64,000 nt of DNA from Paenibacillus sabinae T27 (GCF_000612505.1 NZ_CP004078.1:4069252-4133251), one strand, 5' to 3'; shown: positions 47,484-56,525, numbered from the stretch's first letter. Made by a program: numbers and translations. The notes: generated from the sequence alone by a model not told the origin.

Positions 47484-48617
47484 TCATCCGAATATCGTGG
47501 TTAACAGCTGATTGACCCGCTTCGGATACGTATGCTCCCGGAGTGTCCGCTCCAGCCCTTTAAGCGCAATGGCTTGACGTTCCTCCTCATGCGACAGGTA
47601 ATAACGGATTTTGTCGATCATCTCCTGCTGAGAGCCGAACGTTACAATCTCTTCTCCAGGCTTGTAGAAGGATGCCAAATCATCCCGGATGTCGCTCAGC
47701 TGCAGGGTACCGCTGGCGGCAATTTCGAAGGTTCGCGGATTCGGCGAAGCGGCCGAAATCGCCAGCGTGTTGTTGTTGGCGATATCATCTTTATGGGAAC
47801 GGTGCAGATTGATCACGATTTTGGAACCGCTGTAGGCGGTCGCCGTCTCCTGCGGGGACATCCATTTGCCGATCTCGATCCGGTTGCCGTAAAGCGGAGC
47901 CTCCGGAAGCCGATCCCACCAGATACCGTTAATCACTGTATTGAACTCCATCAGCTGCGGCATAATTTCCCGGAAGAAATGGACCCGATTCCAATACGCG
48001 GAGCCGATGAAGCTTACTTCGCGAGTGACCGGCGATCTCGAAAGGGTGGGGCGGTAATGCGGACGATAAGCCGCAAAAGGCAGATAATGAACCTCTTTAC
48101 AGCCAAGCTGCCGGTAATATTCGATGCAATTTCGTTCCAGCGTGAATACATAATCATAGTGGTTCACGAGGCCCAGCGTGAAATCGGTATAATAGGGATC
48201 ATCCGTCAGCCAGATCGCCGTACGAATGCCCATTCCCCGAATCCGGTCGATTTGTTCCAGCGGCAGATCCATTCCGTCCAGCACAAGTACCAAGTCCGGC
48301 TTGTTCCCACCGGCCAGTTCCAACAAGTTCTGATGTACGTCGGTTACCGTTACAGCCGCCGTGAGGCTTTGCAGCGACGACAGGACGGCTTCGTCCAGCG
48401 GGGAATAAGGGTATCCTTTGCCGGAAGCGACGTACATGACATGAATATTGCGAACGGGCAGCGGCTCTTCGGGCCGGCCGTCCAGAATGGCCAGACGCCC
48501 GCGGAAATAGCCTTCTTCATAGCCGTTCTTAAAACCGTTCAGCCTCCCCTGCAGCTTCGATTGCTCAGCCGTCGTGAGGGGAAGCGGCGGGACCGGAAGA
48601 ATGAAATCTTTGCTCAT
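47484..48617 (-). CDS. CgeB-like glycosyltransferase (second copy)
   Basis: 377 residues. The N-terminal Gly/Tyr-rich stretch (LNGFKNGYEEGYFRGRLAIL) is followed by a DUF3880-like domain (VLDGMDLPLEQIDRIRGMGI, WLTDDPYYTDFT). A GT-B C-terminal half follows (FIGSAYWNRV, SKIVINLHRS, NPRTFEIAASGTLQLSD). It matches CgeB/YkvP spore-maturation glycosyltransferases. It is a tandem paralogue of the gene at 48641-49738, 23 bases apart. AAGGAG precedes the ATG. Confidence 0.88.
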   Translation of the reverse strand: MSKDFILPVPPLPLTTAEQSKLQGRLNGFKNGYEEGYFRGRLAILDGRPEEPLPVRNIHVMYVASGKGYPYSPLDEAVLSSLQSLTAAVTVTDVHQNLLELAGGNKPDLVLVLDGMDLPLEQIDRIRGMGIRTAIWLTDDPYYTDFTLGLVNHYDYVFTLERNCIEYYRQLGCKEVHYLPFAAYRPHYRPTLSRSPVTREVSFIGSAYWNRVHFFREIMPQLMEFNTVINGIWWDRLPEAPLYGNRIEIGKWMSPQETATAYSGSKIVINLHRSHKDDIANNNTLAISAASPNPRTFEIAASGTLQLSDIRDDLASFYKPGEEIVTFGSQQEMIDKIRYYLSHEEERQAIALKGLERTLREHTYPKRVNQLLTTIFG

Positions 48618-48640
48618 CGTTCACTCGCTCCTTTTACAAA

Positions 48641-49738
48641 TTAAGTTCTCGTCCGCGCCTTGTCGATCACATCAAGCAGCCTTGGCAGCCGGGCCGCAAA
48701 GGTATGGTTCTGAAGTGTCGTGCGCAGAGCCCGCAAGGCGAATTTCTGCCGGGCTTTTTCGTGGTTCAGATAGTATTCAATTTTGGATTCCAGCTCCTCG
48801 GGCGAGCCAAAAGTCTCCAGGTCATAACCCGGCCGGTAATGCTTCTCCAGATCGTCCCTTACATCTGTAATCTGCATTGCGCCGCAAGCGCTGATCTCAT
48901 AGGTGCGCGGGTTGATCGATCTTCCGGCAATTTGATACGAATTACGGTTATCCTGTCCCCCTTCCCAGGGACGGTGAATATTGATGACAAGCTTGGCGCC
49001 GCTGTAATAATTCGCCGTTTCTCCCGGAGGAATAAAGCCTTTGTGGATGAACGGGGACAGTGTGTCAAATGTCTTCAGCCGCTCCCAGAATCCGCCGACG
49101 ATAAGCGTCCGGTGCTGGATGAACATAGGGGCCAGACGGTCGAACAGCTCAGTCCGGTTAAAAAAAGCATTGCCGATAAAGACGATGTCATAGCGATACT
49201 CCGGCCCGGTACGCCGGGGGTTGAACATTCCGGGATTGACGCACAACGGCAAGTAATGCACCGATTCCGCTCCATGCGACCGGTAAAATTCAATGCATCC
49301 CAGTTCGTGGGTAAACACGTGATCGTAATGCCGGCAAAGAACAGCCGTATCCTTTGTAAAATAGGGGTCGTCGACAAACCAGATGGCTGTGATAATACCC
49401 CGCCTGCGGATTTCCGCGATCTGCTCCAAATGGTCATCCGGGAATACATGCAGTCCATTCATGACCAGCACCGCTTCAGGAGATTCCCTGGCGGCTGTCT
49501 CCAGCATGCTCTGCGCCGGGCATACGATCAGTTCGCTAACGAGACCGGTCAGCGCTTCCGTTACCCCGGCATCAATTGCATCGAATCCCTGCGGGACATA
49601 CATCAGCCTCAAGGGACGCCGGGGACCGGCAGTAACCGGAATCAACCGTCTGACAGCTTCGCACAGACCAAGATGGTAGCCATGGCTGTAACCGTCACGG
49701 TAGCCCTGTTTATGCTCCTGCAATATTTTCGCTTTCAC
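48641..49738 (-). CDS. CgeB-like glycosyltransferase (first copy)
   Basis: 365 residues, the same architecture as its downstream paralogue: N-terminal HKQGYRDGYSHGYHLGLCEA, VLVMNGLHVFPDDHLEQIAEI, IWFVDDPYFTKDT, HELGCIEFYRSHGAESVHYLPL, FIGNAFFNRTELFD, AKLVINIHRPWEG, INPRTYEISACGAMQITD. In Bacillus, cgeB is a late mother-cell gene for the spore crust, controlled by sigma-K and GerE; gerE lies 17 kb away here. The start is GTG. It heads the minus-strand glycan operon. Confidence 0.88.
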   Translation of the reverse strand: MKAKILQEHKQGYRDGYSHGYHLGLCEAVRRLIPVTAGPRRPLRLMYVPQGFDAIDAGVTEALTGLVSELIVCPAQSMLETAARESPEAVLVMNGLHVFPDDHLEQIAEIRRRGIITAIWFVDDPYFTKDTAVLCRHYDHVFTHELGCIEFYRSHGAESVHYLPLCVNPGMFNPRRTGPEYRYDIVFIGNAFFNRTELFDRLAPMFIQHRTLIVGGFWERLKTFDTLSPFIHKGFIPPGETANYYSGAKLVINIHRPWEGGQDNRNSYQIAGRSINPRTYEISACGAMQITDVRDDLEKHYRPGYDLETFGSPEELESKIEYYLNHEKARQKFALRALRTTLQNHTFAARLPRLLDVIDKARTRT

Positions 49739-49997
49739 AGCCTCACCCTACCCAGTCGTAATCTGTTGACAGAATAGTTATATGCTTTGGAGATATCCGC
49801 CTTATAGACACCTGTCCGTAAAGGCAATAAATTGGCAGATGCCCTCTGGCAACCGTACAAGCTTGAGAGATGGACCTGGACTCGACTTGGAATTAAGGAA
49901 ATACAGATGATAGAGTGGAAGAAACGACGCCAGAAAAAAACGACGCTATGGATTAAGTTCGGATCGAAGCATCCTTGCGTAGGGGAGGAATATAACA

Positions 49998-50753
49998 ATG
50001 GAGAATGACAAGCTGTATTTACGCCATATGGAGCTACTGAGGAACAAGGTTCCGTCCTTCCGCTCCTATCCTTTTCATCTGCCGGTGATTCGGTCGCTGG
50101 AACGGCTCGAATTCAGGAATCCGGTCACTTTCCTGGTGGGAGAGAACGGCAGCGGCAAATCGACCCTGCTGGAGGGAATCGCCACCGCCTGGGGGTTTAA
50201 TCCCGAAGGGGGAACGCTAAATTTTTCATTCAATACCCGCTCCTCACACTCTATCCTGTATGAATATCTCCGGATTGCCAGAGGGGTTAAACGGCCGAAA
50301 GACGGGTTCTTTTTACGTGCGGAAAGCTACTATAATGTGGCCTCTTACATCGACGAACTGGATGAGCAGCTCTCGCCCGGCCCAAGGATCAGAGATTCTT
50401 ACGGGGGCAAATCGCTGCATGAGCAGTCGCATGGCGAATCCTTCTTCGCCGCTTTCATGCACCGGTTCGGCGGCCGAGGCCTGTACATCCTGGACGAGCC
50501 TGAAGCGGCGCTATCGCCTCTGCGGCAAATGTCGCTGCTGGTCCGCATGCATGAACTGGTATGCAGCGAATCCCAATTTGTCATCGCTACCCACTCACCG
50601 ATCCTGATGTCCTATCCGGGGGCGGATATTTGGCTGCTGGAAGAGGAAGGGATCCGGAAGGTGGCCTTGGAGGAAACGGAGCATTACGCAGTGACCAAAG
50701 CGTTCATGAATGACCGCGAGGGAATGCTGCGCGAGCTGCTGGGAGAGGATTGA
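49998..50753 (+). CDS. AAA-family ATPase of ABC/SMC type
   Basis: A 251-residue soluble ATPase. Walker A GENGSGKST is at about 49-57. An ABC-like signature, EQSHGESFFAAF, lies near 145. Walker B GLYILDEPEAALSP is followed by H-loop IATHSP. A Q-loop region is present but there is no transmembrane partner and no nuclease next door. It is the predicted-ATPase group often found alone in Bacillota; its function is unknown. GGGGAGG precedes the ATG. It is divergent from the cgeB-like operon. Confidence 0.85.
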   Translation: MENDKLYLRHMELLRNKVPSFRSYPFHLPVIRSLERLEFRNPVTFLVGENGSGKSTLLEGIATAWGFNPEGGTLNFSFNTRSSHSILYEYLRIARGVKRPKDGFFLRAESYYNVASYIDELDEQLSPGPRIRDSYGGKSLHEQSHGESFFAAFMHRFGGRGLYILDEPEAALSPLRQMSLLVRMHELVCSESQFVIATHSPILMSYPGADIWLLEEEGIRKVALEETEHYAVTKAFMNDREGMLRELLGED

Positions 50754-50802
50754 GGTGAATGCGAGGGTACCCTACAAGTAATGGAAATAGCTGCCGGACA
50801 CC

Positions 50803-51183
50803 TGATGTTTTTGTGCTGGAAGCGGGCAGGTGGACGGTGCCAATCCAATGGAAGCGGGGCTAATGCAGAATACCTGAAATTGTGTATCTTTGGGTCGTGT
50901 AGGAACGCACGTTCAATCACATGCCTGCGAAAATACAGGTTTTTTCCGGACCACCCTCAGGTTCAGTCAGCACAGCCTCAAATACCTGTATAGCAGCAGG
51001 TTTTCTATGTGAATAAGCGTTTTGGGTTCAAAAATCCTGCAGATTAGCCGTTTTGAAAGACACTGCATCAATACATATAGATGTCCGGTCGCCTCAAATA
51101 CTCTATTTCGAACCATTTCCGGTGGTAGAACAACAGAAGCCAGCCAAGTCTTATTTCTATTATAGAAAGACTTGCTGGCTTCA
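50803..51183. repeat. Left flank: diverged inverted repeat plus terminator
   Basis: 50803-51000 matches, in inverted orientation and with many differences, 56121-56320. The best shared stretch contains GAATACCTGAAATTGTG, TTCAATCAC/TTCAATAAC, AAAATACA ... TTTTTTCC and GCACAGCC. At 51135-51182 a terminator hairpin (AGAAGCCAGCCAAGTCTT ... AAGACTTGCTGGCTTC) is also mirrored at 55905-55949. Degenerate units of the CCTG(C/T)A type recur about every 60 bases. No gene is present; the promoter of the cassette must lie in 51184-51372. Confidence 0.65.
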
Positions 51184-51372
51184 TAGCTTTTCTTTGCAAT
51201 TTGACTGCAGGGAGGATTTCTGTTGATGATGGCGCCCGAGGTTCCCCGATATATTAGTATTTAAACCTTTTATTTATTGGGAGTTCAAACAGGGAGACAG
51301 GCGCCGTTACGGTATACGTATGCAACCTATATACTGCAGTATTCGGATACCAGTATAAGGAGGATGACCATT

Positions 51373-52362
51373 TTGATTATCGGAACGGTTGTTAATGCAT
51401 CCGGACTGCCGCATGCAAGACTTCTGGCAAATTCAGTCAAACGGCAGATGCCTTCCGCCAAAGTTTTAGTCTGTCTGGTAGAAGAGAAACCGGTGGAATC
51501 CTTGCCGGACGTTGACTGGATTTTTACGGCCAGAGAAATCTCCGCTTACCTGGGACTTTATGATTTTGACAGCTATATATTCAAATTTAACTCCCTCCAG
51601 TGCGGAACAGCGATGAAGGGGCGGCTGTTAACCTATCTTCTTGAAGCCTTTCCGGGTGAAGAGCATATTGTCTATCTTGATCCGGAGATGTATGTGTTTA
51701 CGCCGCTAAACGAAATCGGACACATGCTCAGCTACTATGATGTTGCGTTAACCCCCCATCACCTCGAACCTTCGGACGCCTGGGATAGCTCCCGGGAAAT
51801 CGGCACGCTGCAGGACGGCACCTTTCACAGCGGTCTTGTGGCCGTAAAGAACTCTGATGAAGGACGTCATTTTGCAAAATGGTGGATGAAGATCATTGCA
51901 GGCGATTTCAGCGGTCTGCCTGGCGGGATTTTTACGGATCAGCCTTATCTGAATTTCGTACCCGCTTTTTTCAATGCGGGCGTCCTGCGTCATCCGGGCT
52001 ATAGTCTGGCATTCTGGAATCTGCATGAGAACGGCAGAAAGGTCTTTCGCTCCTGGGATGAATACTGTCTAACCAACCACACCCCTCTTCGCTGCGCGAA
52101 CTTCAGCAACTTTTTGGGATTGCTGGATAGCCGCATAGACGCCTGTGTTCCCCATGACGGGGCCTTTAGACAGTTATGGAGCGATTATAAGCACAATCTC
52201 GAATGGCTCTATCTCCAGCATCCCCCCCTGTCTTGGTCCTATGACTACTTTTACAGCGGAGAGAAAATTGCCGATGAAACCAAATTACGCTACAGAGAAG
52301 CCAGAGTATACCGCTCATTTCAAGGAAATCCCTTCACTCTTTCAAACCACAGTGATTTCTAA
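51373..52362 (+). CDS. GT-A glycosyltransferase (tandem paralogue 1)
   Basis: 329 residues. VNASGLPHARLLANSVKRQM, then DSYIFKFNSLQCGTAMKG, HIVYLDPEMYVF in the position of a DxD metal motif, and WWMKIIAGDFSGLPGGIFTDQPYLNFVPAFF resemble GT8/nucleotide-sugar transferases. It is paralogous to the next gene. The start is set at TTG 51373, 9 bases after AAGGAGG; the ATG at 51364 touches the ribosome site directly and is unlikely. It is first in the plus-strand sugar cassette. Confidence 0.82.
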   Translation: MIIGTVVNASGLPHARLLANSVKRQMPSAKVLVCLVEEKPVESLPDVDWIFTAREISAYLGLYDFDSYIFKFNSLQCGTAMKGRLLTYLLEAFPGEEHIVYLDPEMYVFTPLNEIGHMLSYYDVALTPHHLEPSDAWDSSREIGTLQDGTFHSGLVAVKNSDEGRHFAKWWMKIIAGDFSGLPGGIFTDQPYLNFVPAFFNAGVLRHPGYSLAFWNLHENGRKVFRSWDEYCLTNHTPLRCANFSNFLGLLDSRIDACVPHDGAFRQLWSDYKHNLEWLYLQHPPLSWSYDYFYSGEKIADETKLRYREARVYRSFQGNPFTLSNHSDF

Positions 52363-52388
52363 TTCGATTAATGATAAGGGGGCACTCC

Positions 52389-53369
52389 ATGATTATTTGT
52401 TCAGTGACCTGTGCCGATAATCTGCATGAGGCAAAAGTGATGGCAAGAGCCGCCAAATATCATATGCCTTATGCCCGGGTTGTTATCTGCCTGATGGAAC
52501 GGGAGATTCATCCGGCGGCACTTGACGTACCGTGGATTGACGATGTTATTCTTGCCAAGGATCTGGGAATTCCCAGGTTTGAAGGAAGTATCTTTAAATA
52601 CAGTCTGCTTGAAGGAGTAACCTCCATCAAACCGGCGTTTCTCCGTCTATTGTTCGACCGGTACCCGGAGGAGATGAATGTCGTATTCATGGATACCGAT
52701 ATCATCGCCTATGCGCCTTACGATGATCTGCTGGCCGCTTTGGAGCACCATGAAATCCTGTTAACTCCCCACCGGATAGAGCCAAACGACGATCCTCTCG
52801 GCTATCTGCAGCATGGCGTATTCAATACTGGTTTTCTTGCTCTGCGAAGATCGGAGGAAGCGATGCGTTTTCTGGAATGGTGGGGACAGCGGCTGTACAG
52901 CTACTGCTATTACCACGCTCCTTTTTTTGTGGACCAGAAGTGGGTGGACCTGGCCCCAGCATTATTTAACGTCACGGTGTGGAAGCATCCGGGATATAAT
53001 GTCGCCGCCTGGAATCTGCATGAGCGGTGCCGAAAGATTGTCCGGGAGGAGAATGGACGGTATTGGCTGGATAACAATGTTCCTTTCGTATGCTATCACT
53101 ATTCCGGGTTGCACGGGATGCTGCAATATTGTATGAGCGAGTGGATTCCCGACCGTGGAAACCCGTTATACCGGCTGCTGCAGCTCTATTTGGAGGAGAT
53201 GGATGTTATGGGCAAAGAGGAGCTCTCCAAGATTCCCTGGAGTTATGACTACTATCTGGACGGCACCCCAGTGACTGTCCAAGAAAGGAAAGCATACGGC
53301 AGTAATATCGAAGCTTTTGAATCTGGACGCGACCCCTTTGGCTCCCGCGAGGGAGACGGAGGAATATGA
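52389..53369 (+). CDS. GT-A glycosyltransferase (tandem paralogue 2)
   Basis: 326 residues, aligned throughout with the preceding protein: MIICSVTCADNLHEAKVMARAA, DVILAKDLGI, MNVVFMDTDIIAY (a true DTD here against DPE in the paralogue), LLTPHRIEPNDDP, FVDQKWVDLAPALFNV, HPGYNVAAWNLHERCRKI. It is a soluble transferase with unknown sugar. The ATG at 52389 has GGGGGC upstream. It overlaps rmlA by 4 bases. Confidence 0.82.
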   Translation: MIICSVTCADNLHEAKVMARAAKYHMPYARVVICLMEREIHPAALDVPWIDDVILAKDLGIPRFEGSIFKYSLLEGVTSIKPAFLRLLFDRYPEEMNVVFMDTDIIAYAPYDDLLAALEHHEILLTPHRIEPNDDPLGYLQHGVFNTGFLALRRSEEAMRFLEWWGQRLYSYCYYHAPFFVDQKWVDLAPALFNVTVWKHPGYNVAAWNLHERCRKIVREENGRYWLDNNVPFVCYHYSGLHGMLQYCMSEWIPDRGNPLYRLLQLYLEEMDVMGKEELSKIPWSYDYYLDGTPVTVQERKAYGSNIEAFESGRDPFGSREGDGGI

Positions 53370-54373
53370 AAGGACTGATCGTCTGTGCCGGAAAAGGTAC
53401 CCGCCTAAGACCGTTTACACTCACCAGGCCGAAAACGCTTCTTCCAGTCGCCAATAAACCGATTCTGTTCTATGCGATCGAAAAGCTGGCTAATGAAGGC
53501 ATCCATGACATCGGTATCGTCATCCATCCGTCCCAGGAAGAAATGATTTGCGCCGCCGCGGGCAATGGAGAACGGTTCGGAGTATCCTTGACTTATCTGT
53601 ACCAGCAAGAGCCCCGGGGCATTGCGGATGCAGTGGCTGCAGCCGAGAATTATATTGGGCAGGATGATTTCATCCTCCTTCTAGGCGACAATCTGATCAA
53701 AGAACCGCTTAAGACGCTGATTGACCAGCTGGAGGACTCGGCGGCGTGCATTCTGCTTACACAGGTGGAGAACCCGCAGCAGTACGGTGTTGCGGAAATC
53801 AAGGAAAACCGGATTATCGGACTCGAAGAGAAGCCGCGATTCCCCAAAAGCAATCTTGCGGTTGTCGGCAGCTACGCTTTTAAAGCCGGAATTTTTGATT
53901 ATATTCGGGCCATAACTCCTTCTGACCGGGGAGAACTGGAGATAACGGACGCCATAGAGCGGTTGATCAACAGCGGAGAAAAGGTTGCCTATGCGATAAC
54001 CTCCCTGCACTGCTCCGACGTAGGCACCGCAGACCGGTGGCTTGCGGCCAACCACTGGATGATGGATGAGCAGTACGGAGCGAACAACTGCATTTCTGCA
54101 CAGTCCACTCTGGTCGATTGCACAGTTCACGCTCCGGTGGCCATCGGTTCCGGCAGCGTATTGAGGAACTGCACCATCGGCCCCTATGTATCGGTTATGT
54201 CCGGAGCCCATCTGGAGCAATGCCGTATTGAGCACAGCATTCTGCTGCGGGATGTCACAGTCAGGGGCACCGGAGAGACGGTCATTGCCGGCATTCTTGG
54301 TGATGAGGCGAGCATCAACGGCTCCTCCGCCAAAGGACCGATCACCCTGAAAACTGGAGGAGATCAAGGATGA
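53366..54373 (+). CDS. rfbA: Glucose-1-phosphate thymidylyltransferase (long form)
   Basis: 335 residues. MKGLIVCAGKGTRLRPFTLTRPKTLLPVANKPI is the nucleotidyltransferase start; GDNLIKEPL, ENPQQYGVAEI and SDRGELEITDAI follow. A C-terminal left-handed beta-helix (about 240-325; VHAPVAIGSGSVLRNCTIGPYV) makes it the long StrD/RmlA-like form. It forms dTDP-glucose (or a related NDP-sugar). GGAGGAAT precedes the ATG. Confidence 0.88.
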   Translation: MKGLIVCAGKGTRLRPFTLTRPKTLLPVANKPILFYAIEKLANEGIHDIGIVIHPSQEEMICAAAGNGERFGVSLTYLYQQEPRGIADAVAAAENYIGQDDFILLLGDNLIKEPLKTLIDQLEDSAACILLTQVENPQQYGVAEIKENRIIGLEEKPRFPKSNLAVVGSYAFKAGIFDYIRAITPSDRGELEITDAIERLINSGEKVAYAITSLHCSDVGTADRWLAANHWMMDEQYGANNCISAQSTLVDCTVHAPVAIGSGSVLRNCTIGPYVSVMSGAHLEQCRIEHSILLRDVTVRGTGETVIAGILGDEASINGSSAKGPITLKTGGDQG

Positions 54374-54933
54374 AGATTATTCCAAGGAGTCTGGAAGGCG
54401 TGTTTGAAATCCGGCTATCCCCTCTAAGCGATCACCGGGGACAGTTTATGAGAATCTACGACGAATCCATTTTCGCCTCTTACGGCATCAATCGCCGCTG
54501 GATTCAGGAGAATCAGTCGGTGACAATCCACAAAGGGACGATCCGGGGACTGCATTTCCAATATTCCCCCAGTACGGAAGCCAAACTTGTTAGGGTGGCT
54601 GCCGGCGCCGTGCTTGATGTATTTGTAGATTTGCGTAAAGAGTCCCCGACCTTCGGAGAATGGGACAGCATCGAACTGTCCGAAGACAACCGGGCGATGA
54701 TCTATATCCCCCGCGGCTTCGCCCACGGTTTCTGCACACTGTGCGATCACTGCGCCGTACAGTACAAAGTAGACTCGAAATTCTCTCCCGAAGAAGATAG
54801 CGGTATCCGCTGGAATGATCCGCTCCTCGCTGTGAAATGGCCGACGGACACTCCGATTCTCTCGGATAAAGACAAAAATCTGCCGACGCTGGATATGTTC
54901 CTTTCGCAAAATAAAAGGCTTGATTCGGTATGA
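54370..54933 (+). CDS. rfbC: dTDP-4-dehydrorhamnose 3,5-epimerase
   Basis: A 187-residue RmlC cupin. GVFEIRLSPLSDHRGQFMRIYD, the substrate motif NQSVTIHKGTIRGLHFQYSP, VFVDLRKESPTFGEWDSIELS, and YIPRGFAHGFCTL are conserved, including the catalytic His (GLHFQ). It epimerises dTDP-4-keto-6-deoxyglucose. It overlaps its neighbours by 4 bases on both sides. No dTDP-glucose 4,6-dehydratase is in the window. Confidence 0.92.
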   Translation: MKIIPRSLEGVFEIRLSPLSDHRGQFMRIYDESIFASYGINRRWIQENQSVTIHKGTIRGLHFQYSPSTEAKLVRVAAGAVLDVFVDLRKESPTFGEWDSIELSEDNRAMIYIPRGFAHGFCTLCDHCAVQYKVDSKFSPEEDSGIRWNDPLLAVKWPTDTPILSDKDKNLPTLDMFLSQNKRLDSV

Positions 54934-55871
54934 GGTATATCGTAACCGGAGCGGGAGGCTTTATCGGAAGCTCTTTGTGTGACCAGCTTCGCCGGGAAGG
55001 CCATGAGGTGGTGCGGATCTTCCGCAGCCTTCCGGAGCAGACCGGCAATTCCGGGAAAGCCTATGAGGATATTGCTGCGGATGTGCTAACGGACGGCTTC
55101 GCCGGACTTCGCCTCGGCGGAGATGCCGTGATTCATTTGGCAGCCGCCAACGATATCGTTTCCAGGGATGGCCGGGAAGGCCTAAAGCTCTCTTTGATCG
55201 GGACCAAAAATGTGCTCGATTTTGCGGTGAACAACGGAATACCTCAAATGATTTTCTTTTCGACCATACAGGTGCTCGGATCGGAGCTGCAAGGGATGAT
55301 TACGGAAGAGTCGGCCGTTCTGCCTGAGAACGATTATGCCGCCAATCATGCGGTGGCTGAACTGTATACGGAAATGTACGCAAGAAAGGGACTGCTGCGT
55401 GCAGTCAGCATCCGGCCGACGAATGTGTACGGCCACTTTTCCTCTCCGACGATCAACCGCTGGAGTCTGGTTCCGGCCTGCTTTTGCAGGGAAGCGTTCT
55501 TTAACAAGACCATTACCATCCGCTCTTCGGGGAGACAAAGAAGAAACTTTGTCAATGTAGAGAGTGTAGCCAAGGCGACAAGCGCCGTACTGGCGAACTT
55601 CCCTTCTTCCTATGACACGCTGAATATCGGCTCCCCGTTTCATTTGACTATTCTGGAAGCTGCAAAATGTGTAAAGCAGATTCATGATGAAATGTATCCC
55701 GATTCGGTTCAGCTGCTCGTACAAGGGGAGGAGCCGCGGCAGGAGAACCAGTTCGAAATAGCCCTTCGGAAATTGGAGGACCGGTACGGATTCAAAGAAT
55801 ACCTTGGGGCCGAGGATTTCCGCAAGGAGATCCGCCTCATCTTCCGCAGCCTGGAGCGCTCAGCTCAATGA
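54930..55871 (+). CDS. SDR-family NDP-sugar enzyme with Lys-to-His in catalytic motif
   Basis: 313 residues. NAD motif MRYIVTGAGGFIGSSLCDQL, HLAAANDIVSRDG, Ser/Thr of IFFSTIQVLGSE, and RPTNVYGHFSSPTINRW are clear extended-SDR features. The usual YxxxK reads YAANH, so the lysine is His (about residue 145). In the RmlD position it would be a 4-ketoreductase or epimerase, but altered or lost activity is possible. It is last in the cassette, with a terminator at 55905-55958. Confidence 0.82.
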   Translation: MRYIVTGAGGFIGSSLCDQLRREGHEVVRIFRSLPEQTGNSGKAYEDIAADVLTDGFAGLRLGGDAVIHLAAANDIVSRDGREGLKLSLIGTKNVLDFAVNNGIPQMIFFSTIQVLGSELQGMITEESAVLPENDYAANHAVAELYTEMYARKGLLRAVSIRPTNVYGHFSSPTINRWSLVPACFCREAFFNKTITIRSSGRQRRNFVNVESVAKATSAVLANFPSSYDTLNIGSPFHLTILEAAKCVKQIHDEMYPDSVQLLVQGEEPRQENQFEIALRKLEDRYGFKEYLGAEDFRKEIRLIFRSLERSAQ

Positions 55872-55896
55872 GCGCTAGAGGGCGCGGCAGTCCCTT

Positions 55897-56320
55897 GCAA
55901 ATTAAGAAGCCAGCAAGCCTTTCGGTTATTGAAAGACTTGGCTGGCTTCTGTTTTTTTCACCTGTTAAGTTTATTCCTCTATAGAATCAGGTTGGAAACC
56001 AGGGCAATCGCTTCAGCATCAAGGTTCGAGGACAGGTGGGTTGTGGTTTTAGATCAGCTTTATGAACAAAACAGCTAAAGTGCAGCCTTTTTCGGTCAAA
56101 AACGTCGATTCTCAGGCAGTACCAGCGATTGTACATGAATTTAAGGCTGTGCAGACTGAATTTATGACTGGGCGGGGAAAAAAGTGTATTTTGGCAGGTA
56201 CGTTATTGAACGGCTATTCTCATATGATCAAAAGATGCACAATTTCAGGTATTCTCCAGTATCCCGCTCCCTAGTGCGGCCCCGTCCGCCTACCAAATCC
56301 CAACATAAGAAAAACTCCTA
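55897..56320. repeat. Right flank: terminator plus diverged inverted repeat
   Basis: 55905-55949 is a terminator hairpin (GAAGCCAGCAAGCC ... GGCTGGCTTC) with T7 after it. 56121-56320 is the inverted counterpart of 50803-51000. Spacing between the hairpin and the repeat core is similar on both sides, so the five-gene cassette lies between mirrored flanks of about 400 bases. A small open frame here (56062-56274) lacks a ribosome site and is not called. Confidence 0.65.
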
Positions 56321-56420
56321 TCGGAGCCTCTCGAAGATGTTGCCGAATCCCTCTTTAGCGGTTGTTTTTCTTGCAATATCAGGAAGTCTGGTCTTTGAAG
56401 TTTATACTTTCTGATATTAT

Positions 56421-56525
56421 AAGAAAAACGCCTGACGTCGTCTTTTCAAGAGCTTAAGCTTCCGAAGTAGCGATACGAGTATCGCTTTTAGGTACGTTTC
56501 TCGTAAAAATATAGTCTTATATTTC
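56421..56525. repeat. Dispersed intergenic repeat, copy 2
   Basis: It starts AAGAAAAACGCCTGACGTCG and ends TACGTTTCTCG then AAATATAGTCTTATATTTC. It is a diverged copy of 19300-19400 with an extra hairpin (GCGATACGAGTATCGC) inside. Confidence 0.6.

Noticed and set aside
49998..50753. The lone AAA ATPase as part of an antiphage system
   Set aside because: No nuclease, toxin or other defence partner adjoins it; neighbours are glycan genes, so a defence role is not supported.
50860..51110. CRISPR-like spacing of repeats
   Set aside because: Units are too degenerate, spacers are not unique inserts of constant length, and no cas genes are present.
56062..56274. Small frame of 70 codons in the right flank
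   Set aside because: It coincides with the inverted repeat and has no ribosome site or similarity.
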